Shown here: positions 16,118 to 25,938 of the stretch, in pieces
How positions within the stretch are numbered: position 1 is the first letter of the stretch
Layout of the letters: each line of letters starts with the position of its first letter
Notes under the pieces: generated by a model
Database searches by the model: none
What the model was told of the DNA's origin: nothing
The model's input: the letters and a program-made list of their open reading frames with translations, nothing else
Made by a program: the position numbers and the translations under genes
Source of the DNA: Agarilytica sp033852175
GTDB taxonomy: Bacteria > Pseudomonadota > Gammaproteobacteria > Pseudomonadales > Cellvibrionaceae
Assembly: GCA_033852175.1 (NCBI GenBank)
Contig: JAWSUY010000006.1
Location: 62,001 to 126,000, forward strand
Direction: 5' to 3'
Length of the DNA stretch: 64,000 nt

Positions 16118-18886
16118 TTAAAGGCTAACAATCTTCTCTTTCTGCTCACCCATCTTAACAAGTGCCGATTTCGTCTCCTCCAGTCGATCACGTTCCTTCT
16201 GAACAACATCAGCAGGTGCCTTATCAACAAATTTCGCGTTCGATAACTTACCCTCAAGACGCTGACATTCTTTACTCAGTTTCTCAGACTCCTTCTCGAT
16301 ACGAGCCAGCTCAGCCTCTTTATCAATAAGCCCAGCCATCGGAACGAGAATTTCTAAATTGCCAACTAGAGAAGTAGCAGAAAGCGGCGCTTCCTCATCG
16401 TCAGCCAACCACGTGATGGACTCAAGAGAAGCCAGCTTCTTCAAAAGCTGGTCACTGTCACTTAAACAGCGCTTATCAACATCATTCCCGTTTTTAAAAT
16501 ATACCGGCAATTTTTTCGAAGGCGCAATATTCATTTCACCACGAATTGTGCGAATGCCATCGACCACGCCTTTAATCCACTCAATATCATTAATGGCTTC
16601 AGTATCGATTTTACTTTCGTCAGCTATTGGTAACGCCGCAAGCATAATCGTATCGCCTTCGGCACCAGCAAGACCCTTAACACGCTGCCAGATCTCTTCC
16701 GTAATAAATGGCATCATCGGGTGAGCTAAACGTAAGGTAGTTTCCAGAACACGAATTAGAGTACGACGAGTGCCTTTTTTGATTTCAGGTGCTAAATCGT
16801 CATCCCACAATACCGGCTTCGTTAGCTCAACATACCAATCGCAATAATCTTTCCAGATAAAATCGTACAAAGCTTGGCTAGCCAAATCGAGACGGTAAGA
16901 CTCGAAACCTTCAGCGACTGCTTTTTCAGTTTGCTGCAAGCGAGAAATAATCCAGCGATCCGCTTGAGACAACGTGTAATCAGTCGAGCCGTCGGCCCCA
17001 GTGTCGTGCTCTTCGGTATTCATCAAAACGTAGTTCGTCACATTCCACAACTTATTACAGAAGTTACGGAAGCCTTCAATCCGGCCCACGTCAAAATTAA
17101 TATCGCGGCCTGTTGAAGCCAAAGAATAATAGGTAAAACGCAATGCATCAGTGCCGTAGCCTGCAATACCGTCGGCAAACTCTTTACGCGTTTGCTTCTC
17201 AATTTTTGATTTCAGCTTTGGCTGCATCATTCCCGCAGTACGCTTCGTCACCAAAGTTTCAAGGTCAATACCGTCGATTAGATCGATGGGGTCCAGTACG
17301 TTACCTTTGGACTTAGACATCTTTTGCCCGTGGCTATCGCGCACAAGCCCATGCACATACACTGTATGAAACGGTATTTCTTTTTTGAAGTACAAGGTCA
17401 GCATAATCATACGTGCGACCCAAAAGAAAATAATATCGAAGCCAGTAACCAATACCGATGACGGATGAAAGGTTTTAAGCAGCTCATTATCTTCTGGCCA
17501 GCCCAAAGTACCAAAGGTCCAGAGGCCGGAAGAAAACCAAGTGTCGAGTACATCGTTATCTCGGTTTAACTCAACATCGGCAGCAATGCTGTATTTCGCA
17601 CGAACATCTTCTTCGCTGCGGCCAACGTAAACCTTACCTTCTGCGTCGTACCAAGCGGGAATACGATGTCCCCACCACAATTGACGAGAAATACACCAAT
17701 CTTGAATGTCACGCATCCACGAGAAATACATGTTCTCGTACTGTTTAGGTACAAACTGGATCTCGTTTTTCTCTACCGCTTTAATGGCTTCGTCAGCAAG
17801 GGGTTGGGTTTTTACATACCACTGATTAGTTAGGTAAGGCTCGATGACCACACCGCTGCGATCGCCGCGCGGTACTTTTAATTTGTGGTCGACAACTTTA
17901 TCGAGTAAACCAAGCTCTTCGAGGTCGGCTACGATTTGCTTACGGGCAACAAACCGGTCCATGCCACGGTATTTTTCCGGTGCAACAGCGTTAATTTGTG
18001 CATCGTCATTTAAAATGTTGATGAGCGGTAGATCGTGTCTTTGGCCCATTTCATAATCGTTAAAATCATGGGCAGGTGTGATTTTGACACAGCCGGTACC
18101 GAAATCTTTATCGACGTAGTCATCCGCAATAATGGGGATTTCACGGCCAGTGAGGGGCAGAGTGATTGTTTGGCCGATTAAATGCTTGAAGCGTTCGTCT
18201 TCGGGGTGAACGGCAACAGCCGAATCGCCTAACATCGTTTCAGGTCGGGTCGTTGCGACAACTAAGTGGCCTGAACCGTCAGTGAGTGGGTACTTGAAGT
18301 GCCACATGTGGCCGTTTTCTTCTTCACTGATAACTTCTAAGTCAGAAATAGCCGTATGTAGCTTAGGGTCCCAGTTAACTAGGCGTTTACCACGGTAAAT
18401 GAGATCGTCTTCGTATAGTTTAATAAAGGCTTCTTGCACACCTTCGGAAAAACCGTCATCCATAGTGAAACGTTCACGGCTCCAGTCTGGCGATGCGCCT
18501 AAGCGACGCAGTTGGCGGGTGATATGACCACCGGATTCTTCTTTCCAATCCCATACGCGCTCAATGAATTTGTCTCGACCCAAGTCATGTCGTGTTTTAC
18601 CTTCAGCATCCAAAAGACGCTCGACGACCATCTGAGTGGCGATACCCGCATGGTCGGTTCCCACTTGCCAAAGGGTGTTATGTCCCTTCATGCGATGGTA
18701 GCGGATAAGGGCATCCATAATGCTTTCTTGAAAGCCATGACCCATATGCAAACTGCCGGTGACGTTCGGCGGTGGAATCATGATGCTATAGGGTTCACCT
18801 TTGCCGCTGGGAGCAAAGTAATCACTGGATTCCCAGTGTTGGTACCATTTCTGTTCGATACTGCCGGGCTGGTATGTTTTTTCCAT
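16118..18886 (-). CDS. valS: Valyl-tRNA synthetase
   Basis: Class I aminoacyl-tRNA synthetase charging tRNA-Val, with editing of Thr-tRNA. The 922 residues match the family. The HIGH-type motif is in PPPNVTGSLHMGHG near residue 45, and the KMSKS loop is GQKMSKSKGN near residue 522. Editing-domain signature TTRPETMLGDSAVAVHP is present. The C-terminal coiled-coil arm (ELARIEKESEKLSKECQRLE) is complete. It is the last gene of the pepA-holC-unknown-valS series, although a 481-bp gap separates it from the upstream gene. Confidence 0.97.
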   Translation of the reverse strand: MEKTYQPGSIEQKWYQHWESSDYFAPSGKGEPYSIMIPPPNVTGSLHMGHGFQESIMDALIRYHRMKGHNTLWQVGTDHAGIATQMVVERLLDAEGKTRHDLGRDKFIERVWDWKEESGGHITRQLRRLGASPDWSRERFTMDDGFSEGVQEAFIKLYEDDLIYRGKRLVNWDPKLHTAISDLEVISEEENGHMWHFKYPLTDGSGHLVVATTRPETMLGDSAVAVHPEDERFKHLIGQTITLPLTGREIPIIADDYVDKDFGTGCVKITPAHDFNDYEMGQRHDLPLINILNDDAQINAVAPEKYRGMDRFVARKQIVADLEELGLLDKVVDHKLKVPRGDRSGVVIEPYLTNQWYVKTQPLADEAIKAVEKNEIQFVPKQYENMYFSWMRDIQDWCISRQLWWGHRIPAWYDAEGKVYVGRSEEDVRAKYSIAADVELNRDNDVLDTWFSSGLWTFGTLGWPEDNELLKTFHPSSVLVTGFDIIFFWVARMIMLTLYFKKEIPFHTVYVHGLVRDSHGQKMSKSKGNVLDPIDLIDGIDLETLVTKRTAGMMQPKLKSKIEKQTRKEFADGIAGYGTDALRFTYYSLASTGRDINFDVGRIEGFRNFCNKLWNVTNYVLMNTEEHDTGADGSTDYTLSQADRWIISRLQQTEKAVAEGFESYRLDLASQALYDFIWKDYCDWYVELTKPVLWDDDLAPEIKKGTRRTLIRVLETTLRLAHPMMPFITEEIWQRVKGLAGAEGDTIMLAALPIADESKIDTEAINDIEWIKGVVDGIRTIRGEMNIAPSKKLPVYFKNGNDVDKRCLSDSDQLLKKLASLESITWLADDEEAPLSATSLVGNLEILVPMAGLIDKEAELARIEKESEKLSKECQRLEGKLSNAKFVDKAPADVVQKERDRLEETKSALVKMGEQKEKIVSL

Positions 18887-19367
18887 TGGGTCTTTGTACG
18901 TGTCTTTTTAGAAGTTAATGAATATAGGTCTATTTGTATTGGTATAAATACGTTGATCTATGTGCGCTGAATTCTCTGTACTGAGCCCTCTGCACTTTCC
19001 CCATCTGTGATAAGCCATCTGATCTTAACTATGCGCACAAGATCGTACGCTGTTAGTTGTACCGATGTGGAGTTTGAGGTTCGGGTGAACGTTAATCAGC
19101 TGAAACTGTTTTTCGATGCAAATTGAGCCACAAATTATAACCGCCTGTAGGCCATATTTGGCGATGTTCGTGTAATTAAAATGAAGTTTCTTCAGTAATT
19201 GGCCTTGGGGGGAATCATTTTATTGAAGACTCGATCAAAACAATACGGAGTTTAGATGGATGCTGGGTGTTGATTGGGCTTAGATGCTCTTCTTTTTGTC
19301 GTTGCTGGCGCTCTCAAAGCTGTATTTCGAACGTGTACCTGTATTTTATGACGGATAATGATCGGTA
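18887..19367. other. 481-bp gap upstream of valS
   Basis: No gene supported. On the minus strand a TATAAT (bases 19134-19139 as ATTATA on the plus strand) could be a -10 box for a separate valS transcript, with only a weak -35. No attenuator or T-box-like structure was recognised. Confidence 0.4.
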
Positions 19368-20012
19368 CTACGTTGAGCGTTTCAAACGCTCGCGTATGCG
19401 TTGACGCAGGTCTTGTTCGATTTTGGGTAGGTAAATTTCAACCAGTTCGTCCACCAACGCTTCGTCAACGTCCATTAGCTCCATCGCGTTTTTCGTGATG
19501 TTGCTAGTAAGGGGGCTGCTTGTAGATCCTGGCAGGATCGGCGGCATCGATTTGGCTGTGAGAGTGCTAACGCTTTGTAGGTTGTTCTGCTTATTGATTT
19601 CTTGCTGGTAGAGGAGCTTCTCTTTTTCCAGTTTCTGTTTAATATGGTGCGGTAGAAAGGGGTTTTCTCGCTCAGTAGTATTGGCTTCGCTTGCAGTGCT
19701 GGGGGATTTTGGTGCTTTCTTCGGTTCTGCGGTGGGGTTCTTTTTTGCCGCGTCGGAGATCTTCTTAGCGTTTTCATCGAACAAGGATTGTTGTCCGGGT
19801 AATGGGTCCATAATTTCGTCTTTATCGTGCGTTGTTTCAGTTTGTGTCGGATTGGTGGGGGTATGCGGCGGTTCGATAGTTTTCGTGAGGGCTGACGATG
19901 GCTTATCGACAGTAGGGTGAGCTTTGTCACTTTCTGGCAGCAGCGAATCACGAATCGATACAAGTTCGTTGAGTAGTTCTTCGCGAGAAGGATTGTCAGA
20001 TTTTATCGTCAC
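19368..20012 (-). CDS. Uncharacterised low-complexity protein between holC and valS
   Basis: 214 residues, rich in Pro, Thr, Lys, Glu and Asn in the middle (about 30-125), so probably disordered. Conserved-looking ends flank this: an N-terminal helix SREELLNELVSIRDSLL (residues 9-25) and a C-terminal helix DEALVDELVEIYLPKIEQDL followed by a basic RQRIRERLKR. Other gammaproteobacteria, including pseudomonads, have an uncharacterised gene at this position, and I recognise it by location rather than by a named domain. No function can be assigned. Confidence 0.65.
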   Translation of the reverse strand: MTIKSDNPSREELLNELVSIRDSLLPESDKAHPTVDKPSSALTKTIEPPHTPTNPTQTETTHDKDEIMDPLPGQQSLFDENAKKISDAAKKNPTAEPKKAPKSPSTASEANTTERENPFLPHHIKQKLEKEKLLYQQEINKQNNLQSVSTLTAKSMPPILPGSTSSPLTSNITKNAMELMDVDEALVDELVEIYLPKIEQDLRQRIRERLKRST

Positions 20013-20115
20013 AGGTCTTTAAGCCGCTGGTTTTTGAAACTTGTGCTGTACAGGGTTATTGCTTTGTGTGGATATTATTTGCAAGGCTAATACTACTACC
20101 GTCTTGCATTATCAC

Positions 20116-20541
20116 CTAAAGTTTGTGGGTGTTTATTGGGTATCCGCGTTTTTTATAGAAAGCATAACTAAGCCGAGAGTTTTCCAGCACGCTTTTCTCT
20201 TGAATAACCACTTCGGCCAAGCGCTTAAAGCGACTGAACGGTGGCGGTACTTCCAAGCGTAAGTTGACCAGAACTTCTGAGTGCGTGTCATCATCATCGT
20301 TGTGGCTGATCAATACCGATGCTTGTGAAGCATGTTCATCCCCTATAACGGCGTGCGGGATAAATGCATCGGGTCGAAAGGACCACAAACAATCGTTTAT
20401 TTGTTGGCTTTCGGCCTCATCTTTTGTCGCGACCATGACGCGATTGCCTTGCCTCACCGCTTTTTCGATTAAGCGGCAGGCAAAGTGATGCTGCTCTTCT
20501 AGCGTATTTTTTTGCAGCACATAAAAATCTATTAGTGTCAT
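20116..20541 (-). CDS. holC: DNA polymerase III subunit chi
   Basis: Clamp-loader accessory protein that binds SSB. 141 residues, the usual size. Recognisable features are the N terminus TLIDFYVLQ, the HHFACRLIEKAVRQGNRVMV helix-strand unit, the LWSFRPDAFIPHAVIGDE motif and the C-terminal YAFYKKRGYPINTHKL. It sits between pepA and valS, the classic gammaproteobacterial location, separated from pepA by a structured repeat. Confidence 0.93.
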   Translation of the reverse strand: MTLIDFYVLQKNTLEEQHHFACRLIEKAVRQGNRVMVATKDEAESQQINDCLWSFRPDAFIPHAVIGDEHASQASVLISHNDDDDTHSEVLVNLRLEVPPPFSRFKRLAEVVIQEKSVLENSRLSYAFYKKRGYPINTHKL

Positions 20542-20583
20542 GGGGCTTTGTTCTGTCTCTTTAGCGTCGATATTTTAGGGTTG

Positions 20584-20789
20584 ATTAGTGCTTGTCCAGA
20601 AATGGCTCGTTGCGAGGGGAAATAACAATTCTTAGATTTGTGCCACTGCATGTGGGCGTTTGCTTACGGCAAACAACTACATATTAGTGGCGTAAAAATG
20701 AGTGTTTTTACTTTTTCGCACGACTGCAAGTACGCAGGGCAGCGCATGAGCAGTTGCCGAGCAGAGCCCTATTTCTGGCGGGCACTAAT
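20584..20789. repeat. Structured intergenic element B between pepA and holC
   Basis: 206 bp. The left end ATTAGTGCTTGTCCAGAAAT (20584-20603) closely matches the reverse complement of the right end (ATTAGTGCCCGCCAGAAAT, 20771-20789). Nested inside are GCCACTGCATGT (20642-20653) with ACATATTAGTGGC (20679-20691), an inner GTTTGC/GCAAAC hairpin (20658-20674), and GTAAAAA/TTTTTAC (20692-20711). The right end overlaps the pepA stop codon. It is either a MITE-like repeat or a structured RNA. Confidence 0.6.
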
Positions 20790-22278
20790 TATTGAGAAGG
20801 TAATCGACTAAAAGACTGACCGGACGTCCCGTAGCCCCTTTTCTAGCACCGCTATTCCAGGCTGTACCAGCAATGTCGAGGTGAGCCCACGGGTACTTTT
20901 TCGCAAAACGGGAAAGGAAGCAAGCGGCGGTTACACTGCCAGCTTCACGGCCACCGATGTTGGCGATGTCGGCAAAATTACTGTCGAGCTGCTTTTGGTA
21001 TTCATCCCATAGCGGCATGCGCCATGCTCGGTCAAGCGTCGTTTCGCCTGAGCTTAATAGAGCGTTTGCCAGTGAGTCGTCATTGCTGAATAGTCCCGTG
21101 GCGTGGCTACCCAGTGCGACAACACAGGCGCCGGTAAGTGTGGCGATATCCACAACTGACTTGGGTTTAAAGCGTTCGGCATAGGTGAGGCTGTCACACA
21201 ATACTAATCGGCCTTCGGCATCCGTGTTCAGAACCTCAATCGTTTGACCTGACATAGACGTAACGACATCACCGGGCTTCGTCGCCCGCCCAGAAGGCAT
21301 ATTCTCCACTGCGGCAACAATACCGACCACGTTAACGGAAGCGTTCATTGCGACAAGAGCCGTCATTGTACCAAATACGCTGGCTGCGCCACACATATCA
21401 AACTTCATTTCATCCATTGCTGCGCCGGGTTTCAAACTGATGCCACCGGTATCAAAGGTAACGCCCTTGCCAACGAGTACGTGGGGTTTATCTCCTGCGC
21501 GGCCATTCTTGTATTCCATAACAATCAGCTTCCCTTCTTCGTCGCTGCCGTTTGAAACAGAAAGAAAAGAACCCATGCCGAGTTTACTTATTTGCTTCTC
21601 GCCGAGTATCTTGACGTTAAGCTTGCCGTTCTTATCGCCCATACTTTTGGCTGTATTCGCTAGGTAGCTAGGGGTACAGATATTGCCGGGTAAATTTCCG
21701 AGCTCTCTTGCTGTATTAATACCGGTGCCTAATGCTTGACCATAGGCGAGACCTTTTTTCGCTTTGGCTGCCTCATTGGTTACAACGCTGACTTTTTTAA
21801 GGTCGGGGCGCTTTACCTTGTTTTTGCTGGTGTCGTAGCGATAGCAGGATTTTTCAGCTGCTGCAGCCAGAGTTTTACTCAGTGTGATAGTGCTTTCTTT
21901 ATCGTTTTCTAGGGCTATATTGTCAATAAATATAGCGGCTTCTTTCACTGGGCGGCTACCAATAGTAGCGACAAGAGTTAGTGCTACTTTGTTCCAATCT
22001 TGTAGTGATATGTGCTGAGTTTTAGCTTTGCTTGGCTTGCCAAGTTGCACGAGTAATATACGTTCGTAGGGAATTTTCTTGTCGCTAGCGACTGTAACCC
22101 AGGTGCAGCTGCCTGTGCTGCTGGACAAGTCTTTGGATTTGATTAATTTGCTTAACACTTTGCCGTGAGTGTTGTCCAGCGTGACTCCGCTGGGCAAGAG
22201 CGAAGTATCAAAAGCGAATACAACGGCGCATTGAGTTTTTAATTTGCTGATGTCACTGTTCTTTGCAAAAAAATCCAT
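20785..22278 (-). CDS. pepA: Leucyl aminopeptidase (cytosol aminopeptidase A)
   Basis: Two-metal M17 aminopeptidase; in E. coli PepA also binds DNA at cer recombination sites. 497 residues. The diagnostic NTDAEGRLVLCDSLTYAE motif is present, with metal ligands also in LVGKGVTFDTGGISLKPG and EMKFDMCGAASV. The N-terminal domain is variable, as usual. The stop codon lies inside the right end of repeat element B. It is divergent from lptF across 270 bp, a typical arrangement. Confidence 0.96.
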   Translation of the reverse strand: MDFFAKNSDISKLKTQCAVVFAFDTSLLPSGVTLDNTHGKVLSKLIKSKDLSSSTGSCTWVTVASDKKIPYERILLVQLGKPSKAKTQHISLQDWNKVALTLVATIGSRPVKEAAIFIDNIALENDKESTITLSKTLAAAAEKSCYRYDTSKNKVKRPDLKKVSVVTNEAAKAKKGLAYGQALGTGINTARELGNLPGNICTPSYLANTAKSMGDKNGKLNVKILGEKQISKLGMGSFLSVSNGSDEEGKLIVMEYKNGRAGDKPHVLVGKGVTFDTGGISLKPGAAMDEMKFDMCGAASVFGTMTALVAMNASVNVVGIVAAVENMPSGRATKPGDVVTSMSGQTIEVLNTDAEGRLVLCDSLTYAERFKPKSVVDIATLTGACVVALGSHATGLFSNDDSLANALLSSGETTLDRAWRMPLWDEYQKQLDSNFADIANIGGREAGSVTAACFLSRFAKKYPWAHLDIAGTAWNSGARKGATGRPVSLLVDYLLNN

Positions 22279-22548
22279 AAATAAACCTGAATAGTTAGGA
22301 CGATAAATAGTGTTTGAATGATGCTTCTCGAAGAGACTCTTCGGTAAGTGTACGCTATCATGAGCGGTTTATTAAGTTAGCGTACTGAAGTGTTTATATT
22401 ACGCTGCGTATGTAGTCTGAACTTGGTGGTTTTGACCATCTCTTTTCTTAAATAGGGTTTTTATCGACCCACAATTTTACCGGATGTATCGTTAAACCAT
22501 GCGTGTTGATTTATCGCCTCAATTTCAAAACCCTATCGGTGATCGCCG

Positions 22549-23649
22549 TTGATCATTTTCCGATACCTCGCACGTGAAGTATTGACCAGTATGTTGGCGG
22601 TGAGCACCATATTATTGATGATTATTTTTAGTGCTCGGTTTGTAAAATACCTAGCCGAAGCCGCAGCGGGTAAACTCGATGCTGGTGTTTTGTTGACCCT
22701 TATGGGCTATAAGTCTTTGGGCTTTCTGGAATTGATACTACCTTTGGGCTTGTTTATCGGTATTTTGCTGTCGTATGGCCGTTTGTATTTGGAAAGCGAA
22801 ATGACCGTTCTTTCCGCTTGTGGGTTAAGTGATCGACGCTTGCTGGCCTACACCATGGCGACATCGCTGTTTGTGGCGATAATAGTGGCTCTGCTGAGTA
22901 TGGTGATTGGGCCAAAAGGCGTGCAAGCATCGGAAAGCCTATTGGCTGAACAGCGTAACCGAACCGACTTTGAAACATTAAAACCGGCTCGTTTTAACGA
23001 GCTCGACAGTGGTAAAGGCATCAGCTATGCGGAGTCGATTAGTAAAGACAAACAGAAATTAAACCGAGTCTTCATTGCCGAATTGGCGCAGTTCTCTGAA
23101 GGGGAGCCGCCGAGCATTTTAATGGCAGAGTCAGGAGAGACGGTCGTTGATCCCGATTTTGGTCAGAAATTTTTGTTGCTCAAAAATGGTAAGCGTTATA
23201 AGGGGCGACCTGGCGAAGCGAACTATGAAGTGGTTGAGTTTAAGGAGTTTTACCAGCATTTGCCGGACCCGAGTTATGCCATTGGCCGTCGGAAGGCGAC
23301 GGATGGAATGTCTACAGCGGATCTGTATCATGATGATTCAACAATGGCGAGTGCGGCACTTCAATGGCGGCTTTCTTTACCGGTATTAGTGTTGATCGTC
23401 GGGTTTCTCGCGTTTCCACTCAGCCGGACTAAGGCACGGCAAGGCCGATACAACAAATTATTACCGGCAATTATTGTGTATATCCTTTATCTCGTTTGTC
23501 TTAATGCCTCTCGTGGCGTTTTGGACAGTGGCAGGTCACCGCTGCCGGGGCTAATTTGGTGGGTGCATGGTGGTTTCTTTATGTTAGGGGTGGTTCTGTA
23601 TTTCTGGCCTCAGCTTGGGCGACTCCGCCCACAAAGGGCTTCATCATGA
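22549..23649 (+). CDS. lptF: LPS export permease LptF
   Basis: Inner-membrane subunit of the LptB2FG ABC transporter that extracts lipopolysaccharide and passes it to LptC/A. 366 residues. Membrane segments cluster at about 15-35, 50-75 and 95-120, then a periplasmic beta-jellyroll domain, then three helices from about 270. The start is TTG 22549, giving MIIFRYLAREVLTSMLAV, which aligns with the E. coli N terminus. It ends in an ATGA overlap with lptG. Confidence 0.93.
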   Translation: MIIFRYLAREVLTSMLAVSTILLMIIFSARFVKYLAEAAAGKLDAGVLLTLMGYKSLGFLELILPLGLFIGILLSYGRLYLESEMTVLSACGLSDRRLLAYTMATSLFVAIIVALLSMVIGPKGVQASESLLAEQRNRTDFETLKPARFNELDSGKGISYAESISKDKQKLNRVFIAELAQFSEGEPPSILMAESGETVVDPDFGQKFLLLKNGKRYKGRPGEANYEVVEFKEFYQHLPDPSYAIGRRKATDGMSTADLYHDDSTMASAALQWRLSLPVLVLIVGFLAFPLSRTKARQGRYNKLLPAIIVYILYLVCLNASRGVLDSGRSPLPGLIWWVHGGFFMLGVVLYFWPQLGRLRPQRASS

Positions 23650-24707
23650 GGCAGATAAAAAAGTATATTGCTCAGTCGGTTTGGGGCTCTGTCGTCAGTG
23701 TTCTATTGGTTATTGTGGCCTTGGACTTTATTGCTGGTTTGGTTGATGAGTTGTCTGACCTCAAAGATCAGTATGGGTTTGCCGAGGCGATGATTTACGT
23801 TTTGCTCAGCATTCCTTCGAGTATTGTTGAGTACCTTCCTTTGTCTTCTTTAGTGGGGTGCCTAATCGGTTTAGGTGTATTGGCAAGCTCAAGCGAATTA
23901 GTCGTCATTCGTGCGGCAGGAGTGTCCGTTAATCAAATTATTTGGGCGACATTTCGCCCGGTGTTTGTCTTTATTTTAGTGGGTGGATTAGTCGGTGAAT
24001 ATATAGCGCCTTATGCCGATCAGTATGCGGATAGTCGACGAGCTTTGGCGTTAGGCCACAAGCAAGCTTTGCAGAGTGAGCGTGGCGTATGGAACCGTGA
24101 AGGCAATGAATTCATGCATTTCAACGCGGTATTGCCAAACGGTAAATTGTTTGGTGTCACGCGTTTTCTATTTGACGATGGCGGCAGTCTCCAAGAGGCG
24201 CGCTTTGCTGATTCTGCTATTTACCAGGGTGACCATTGGTTTGAGCAGGATGTAAAAGTGACGCGTTTTGAAGACGGCGGGCTCGTGGTCAGTCATGAGC
24301 CAAACGGTCGGTGGGAGAGTGAGGTCTCACCTTCTTTGCTTAATGTTTTGGTGCTAGACCCTGATGATTTACCAATGTCTCGTTTAATGGATTATTCGTC
24401 TTATCTTGATCGGCAAAATTTAGAGTCGACAGAATATCGTCTCGCTTTTTGGCGTAAGGCTCTTCAGCCTTTGGCGACCTTGAGTTTGGTGATGATTGCC
24501 ATTTCGTTTATTCTTGGGCCTCTACGTCAGGTCACAATGGGGTTTCGTGTATTTATTGGTGTGATCGTCGGTCTGTCGTTTCAGATGAGTCAGCGGCTTC
24601 TAGGTCCGTCTAGTATCATTTGGGGCTTTGCTCCCGTTCTTGCGGTACTGATTCCGATTGGGATATGTTTCTTGGTGGGGATGGTGTTGGTGAGGCGGTC
24701 TCAGTAG
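23646..24707 (+). CDS. lptG: LPS export permease LptG
   Basis: Partner of LptF in the LPS exporter. From ATG 23646 it has 353 residues starting MRQIKKYIAQSVWGSVVSVL; the ATG overlaps the lptF stop (ATGA), showing translational coupling. Topology matches LptF: N-terminal helices to about residue 125, a periplasmic domain, then three C-terminal helices (LATLSLVMIAISFILGPLR onward). A stem with 8-bp perfect arms lies downstream at 24820-24844. Confidence 0.93.
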   Translation: MRQIKKYIAQSVWGSVVSVLLVIVALDFIAGLVDELSDLKDQYGFAEAMIYVLLSIPSSIVEYLPLSSLVGCLIGLGVLASSSELVVIRAAGVSVNQIIWATFRPVFVFILVGGLVGEYIAPYADQYADSRRALALGHKQALQSERGVWNREGNEFMHFNAVLPNGKLFGVTRFLFDDGGSLQEARFADSAIYQGDHWFEQDVKVTRFEDGGLVVSHEPNGRWESEVSPSLLNVLVLDPDDLPMSRLMDYSSYLDRQNLESTEYRLAFWRKALQPLATLSLVMIAISFILGPLRQVTMGFRVFIGVIVGLSFQMSQRLLGPSSIIWGFAPVLAVLIPIGICFLVGMVLVRRSQ

Positions 24708-24819
24708 CTGATAATTGCTGTTAACCAAACGGTTATGGACCTGCTTTCGAAGCCCTGAAGTTACGTGCGGCAATCAGCTTATTCTCACTTCTTGTGTGCT
24801 CGCATATTCGGTAAATCGC

Positions 24820-24844
24820 TTTGGAGGCTTCTCGAACCTCCAAA
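24820..24844. terminator. Hairpin between convergent lptG and RDD gene
   Basis: TTTGGAGG (24820-24827) pairs perfectly with CCTCCAAA (24837-24844) around a 9-base loop. There is no clear T run on the plus strand, so termination activity is tentative. It lies just before the stop of the convergent gene. Confidence 0.4.
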
Positions 24845-24858
24845 TGCCGGCCTATGTT

Positions 24859-25350
24859 CTATTTCTTTTTGTCTGGCTTCGATGTCATCACAACTTGTGT
24901 TTGGCTGGCTAGGTCGTGCCAGCTGGCTTGGTTTTTATTAAGAAAACTCCACCAATAACCTACCCCTAACAGCCCAATTGAAATAGGCGCAATGATTACG
25001 CGTATCAGTATTTGGCGGTGAGATAGAGGCGTTTGATCTGTGCTGATCAGTTTCAATCGCCATGCCCGCATACCAACCGTTTGTCCTGCACGCTTCCAGA
25101 AGAACCAATAGAAGCCGGTCAGGGTTAAGAGCCAGCCTCCGAGAAAGACTATATTTTGGACGGTTGTAAAACTGCGAGAGTCTTGTTGGCCGAGAATAAA
25201 AACCATAAATATCGTGGCTAAAGCCCAGTAGCCCATGCTTAGGGCAAATAGGATAAATAAGTCGTATAAAAAAGCCATAAGGCGCTTGAGGAGCGGGGCG
25301 CGAGAGGATGGAGCGCTTTGGTAGTTGTTCAAGTTAAACCTTTTGATCAT
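24859..25350 (-). CDS. RDD family membrane protein
   Basis: 163 residues. It starts with APLLKRLMAFLYDLFILFAL, the RDD-type first helix, here with a changed first arginine-aspartate spacing. Further helices lie at about 41-60 and 71-88. The family's second signature is TVGMRAWRLKLIS. The function of RDD proteins is mostly unknown; some are linked to sodium/proton exchange. It is convergent with lptG. Family call is good, specific role unknown. Confidence 0.82.
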   Translation of the reverse strand: MIKRFNLNNYQSAPSSRAPLLKRLMAFLYDLFILFALSMGYWALATIFMVFILGQQDSRSFTTVQNIVFLGGWLLTLTGFYWFFWKRAGQTVGMRAWRLKLISTDQTPLSHRQILIRVIIAPISIGLLGVGYWWSFLNKNQASWHDLASQTQVVMTSKPDKKK

Positions 25351-25440
25351 TCATTGATGGTATAGGGGAGGTATTCTAAACAATCGGAGGCCGGACTGGA
25401 AATGTTTGGGGGTGATGTCGTTTATCGAGGGTTTTTGATG

Positions 25441-25938
25441 CTAATCAAACGTGTAGCGGAAGCGAACTCGAAAGCGGTCATCAGAGACACGTAAGCGATA
25501 GTTAGATAGGTCGTGGAATTGAGAATTGCGGTTGTTTCGGGAGGGAGAAAGGAAGGTGTCAGAGCTGATGGACGTCCTTTGGCGGTCTTTTTTGTACCTG
25601 TCCAATATGTACATGCGTAAATAACGGCGAATGGCTTCAGGTCCTGAAAAGGACGAATCGCCTTCTTCTAGCAGCCAGCGGTTATTAATTAAGCGAAGGC
25701 TCATATTCATTGATGTGTCGCGTTCAGCTTGAGCCGCTAAGAAAAGAGTTTTGTTTTCCATGAGTCGGGTAGGGGTAATCTGCATTTTATCAAAGTCGCT
25801 AGCTTCAATGCCGTAGTCTTCAAATTGATCGAGAAAAAACTCACCTTCTGCAGAGTATGTGTTACAGCAAAAAAGGTAGGTGGCGAGTACCAGGATTCGT
25901 TCAGAATAGGTCTTTGTTATAAATTCAAAACGCTTCAT
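25441..25938 (-). CDS. Uncharacterised exported protein
   Basis: 165 residues with a signal peptide (ILVLATYLFCCNTYSA, cleavage near residue 30). The mature protein is charged and Arg/Asp-rich, with a helical middle (PEAIRRYLRMYILDRYKKDR) and an ending of alternating basic and aromatic residues (RFRVRFRYTFD) that looks like a terminal outer-membrane beta strand. No family recognised. Its promoter region would lie in the 536-bp gap to its right. Confidence 0.55.
   Translation of the reverse strand: MKRFEFITKTYSERILVLATYLFCCNTYSAEGEFFLDQFEDYGIEASDFDKMQITPTRLMENKTLFLAAQAERDTSMNMSLRLINNRWLLEEGDSSFSGPEAIRRYLRMYILDRYKKDRQRTSISSDTFLSPSRNNRNSQFHDLSNYRLRVSDDRFRVRFRYTFD

Noticed and set aside
23131..23331. 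Minus-strand frame inside lptF
   Set aside because: Shadow of the real gene in another frame.
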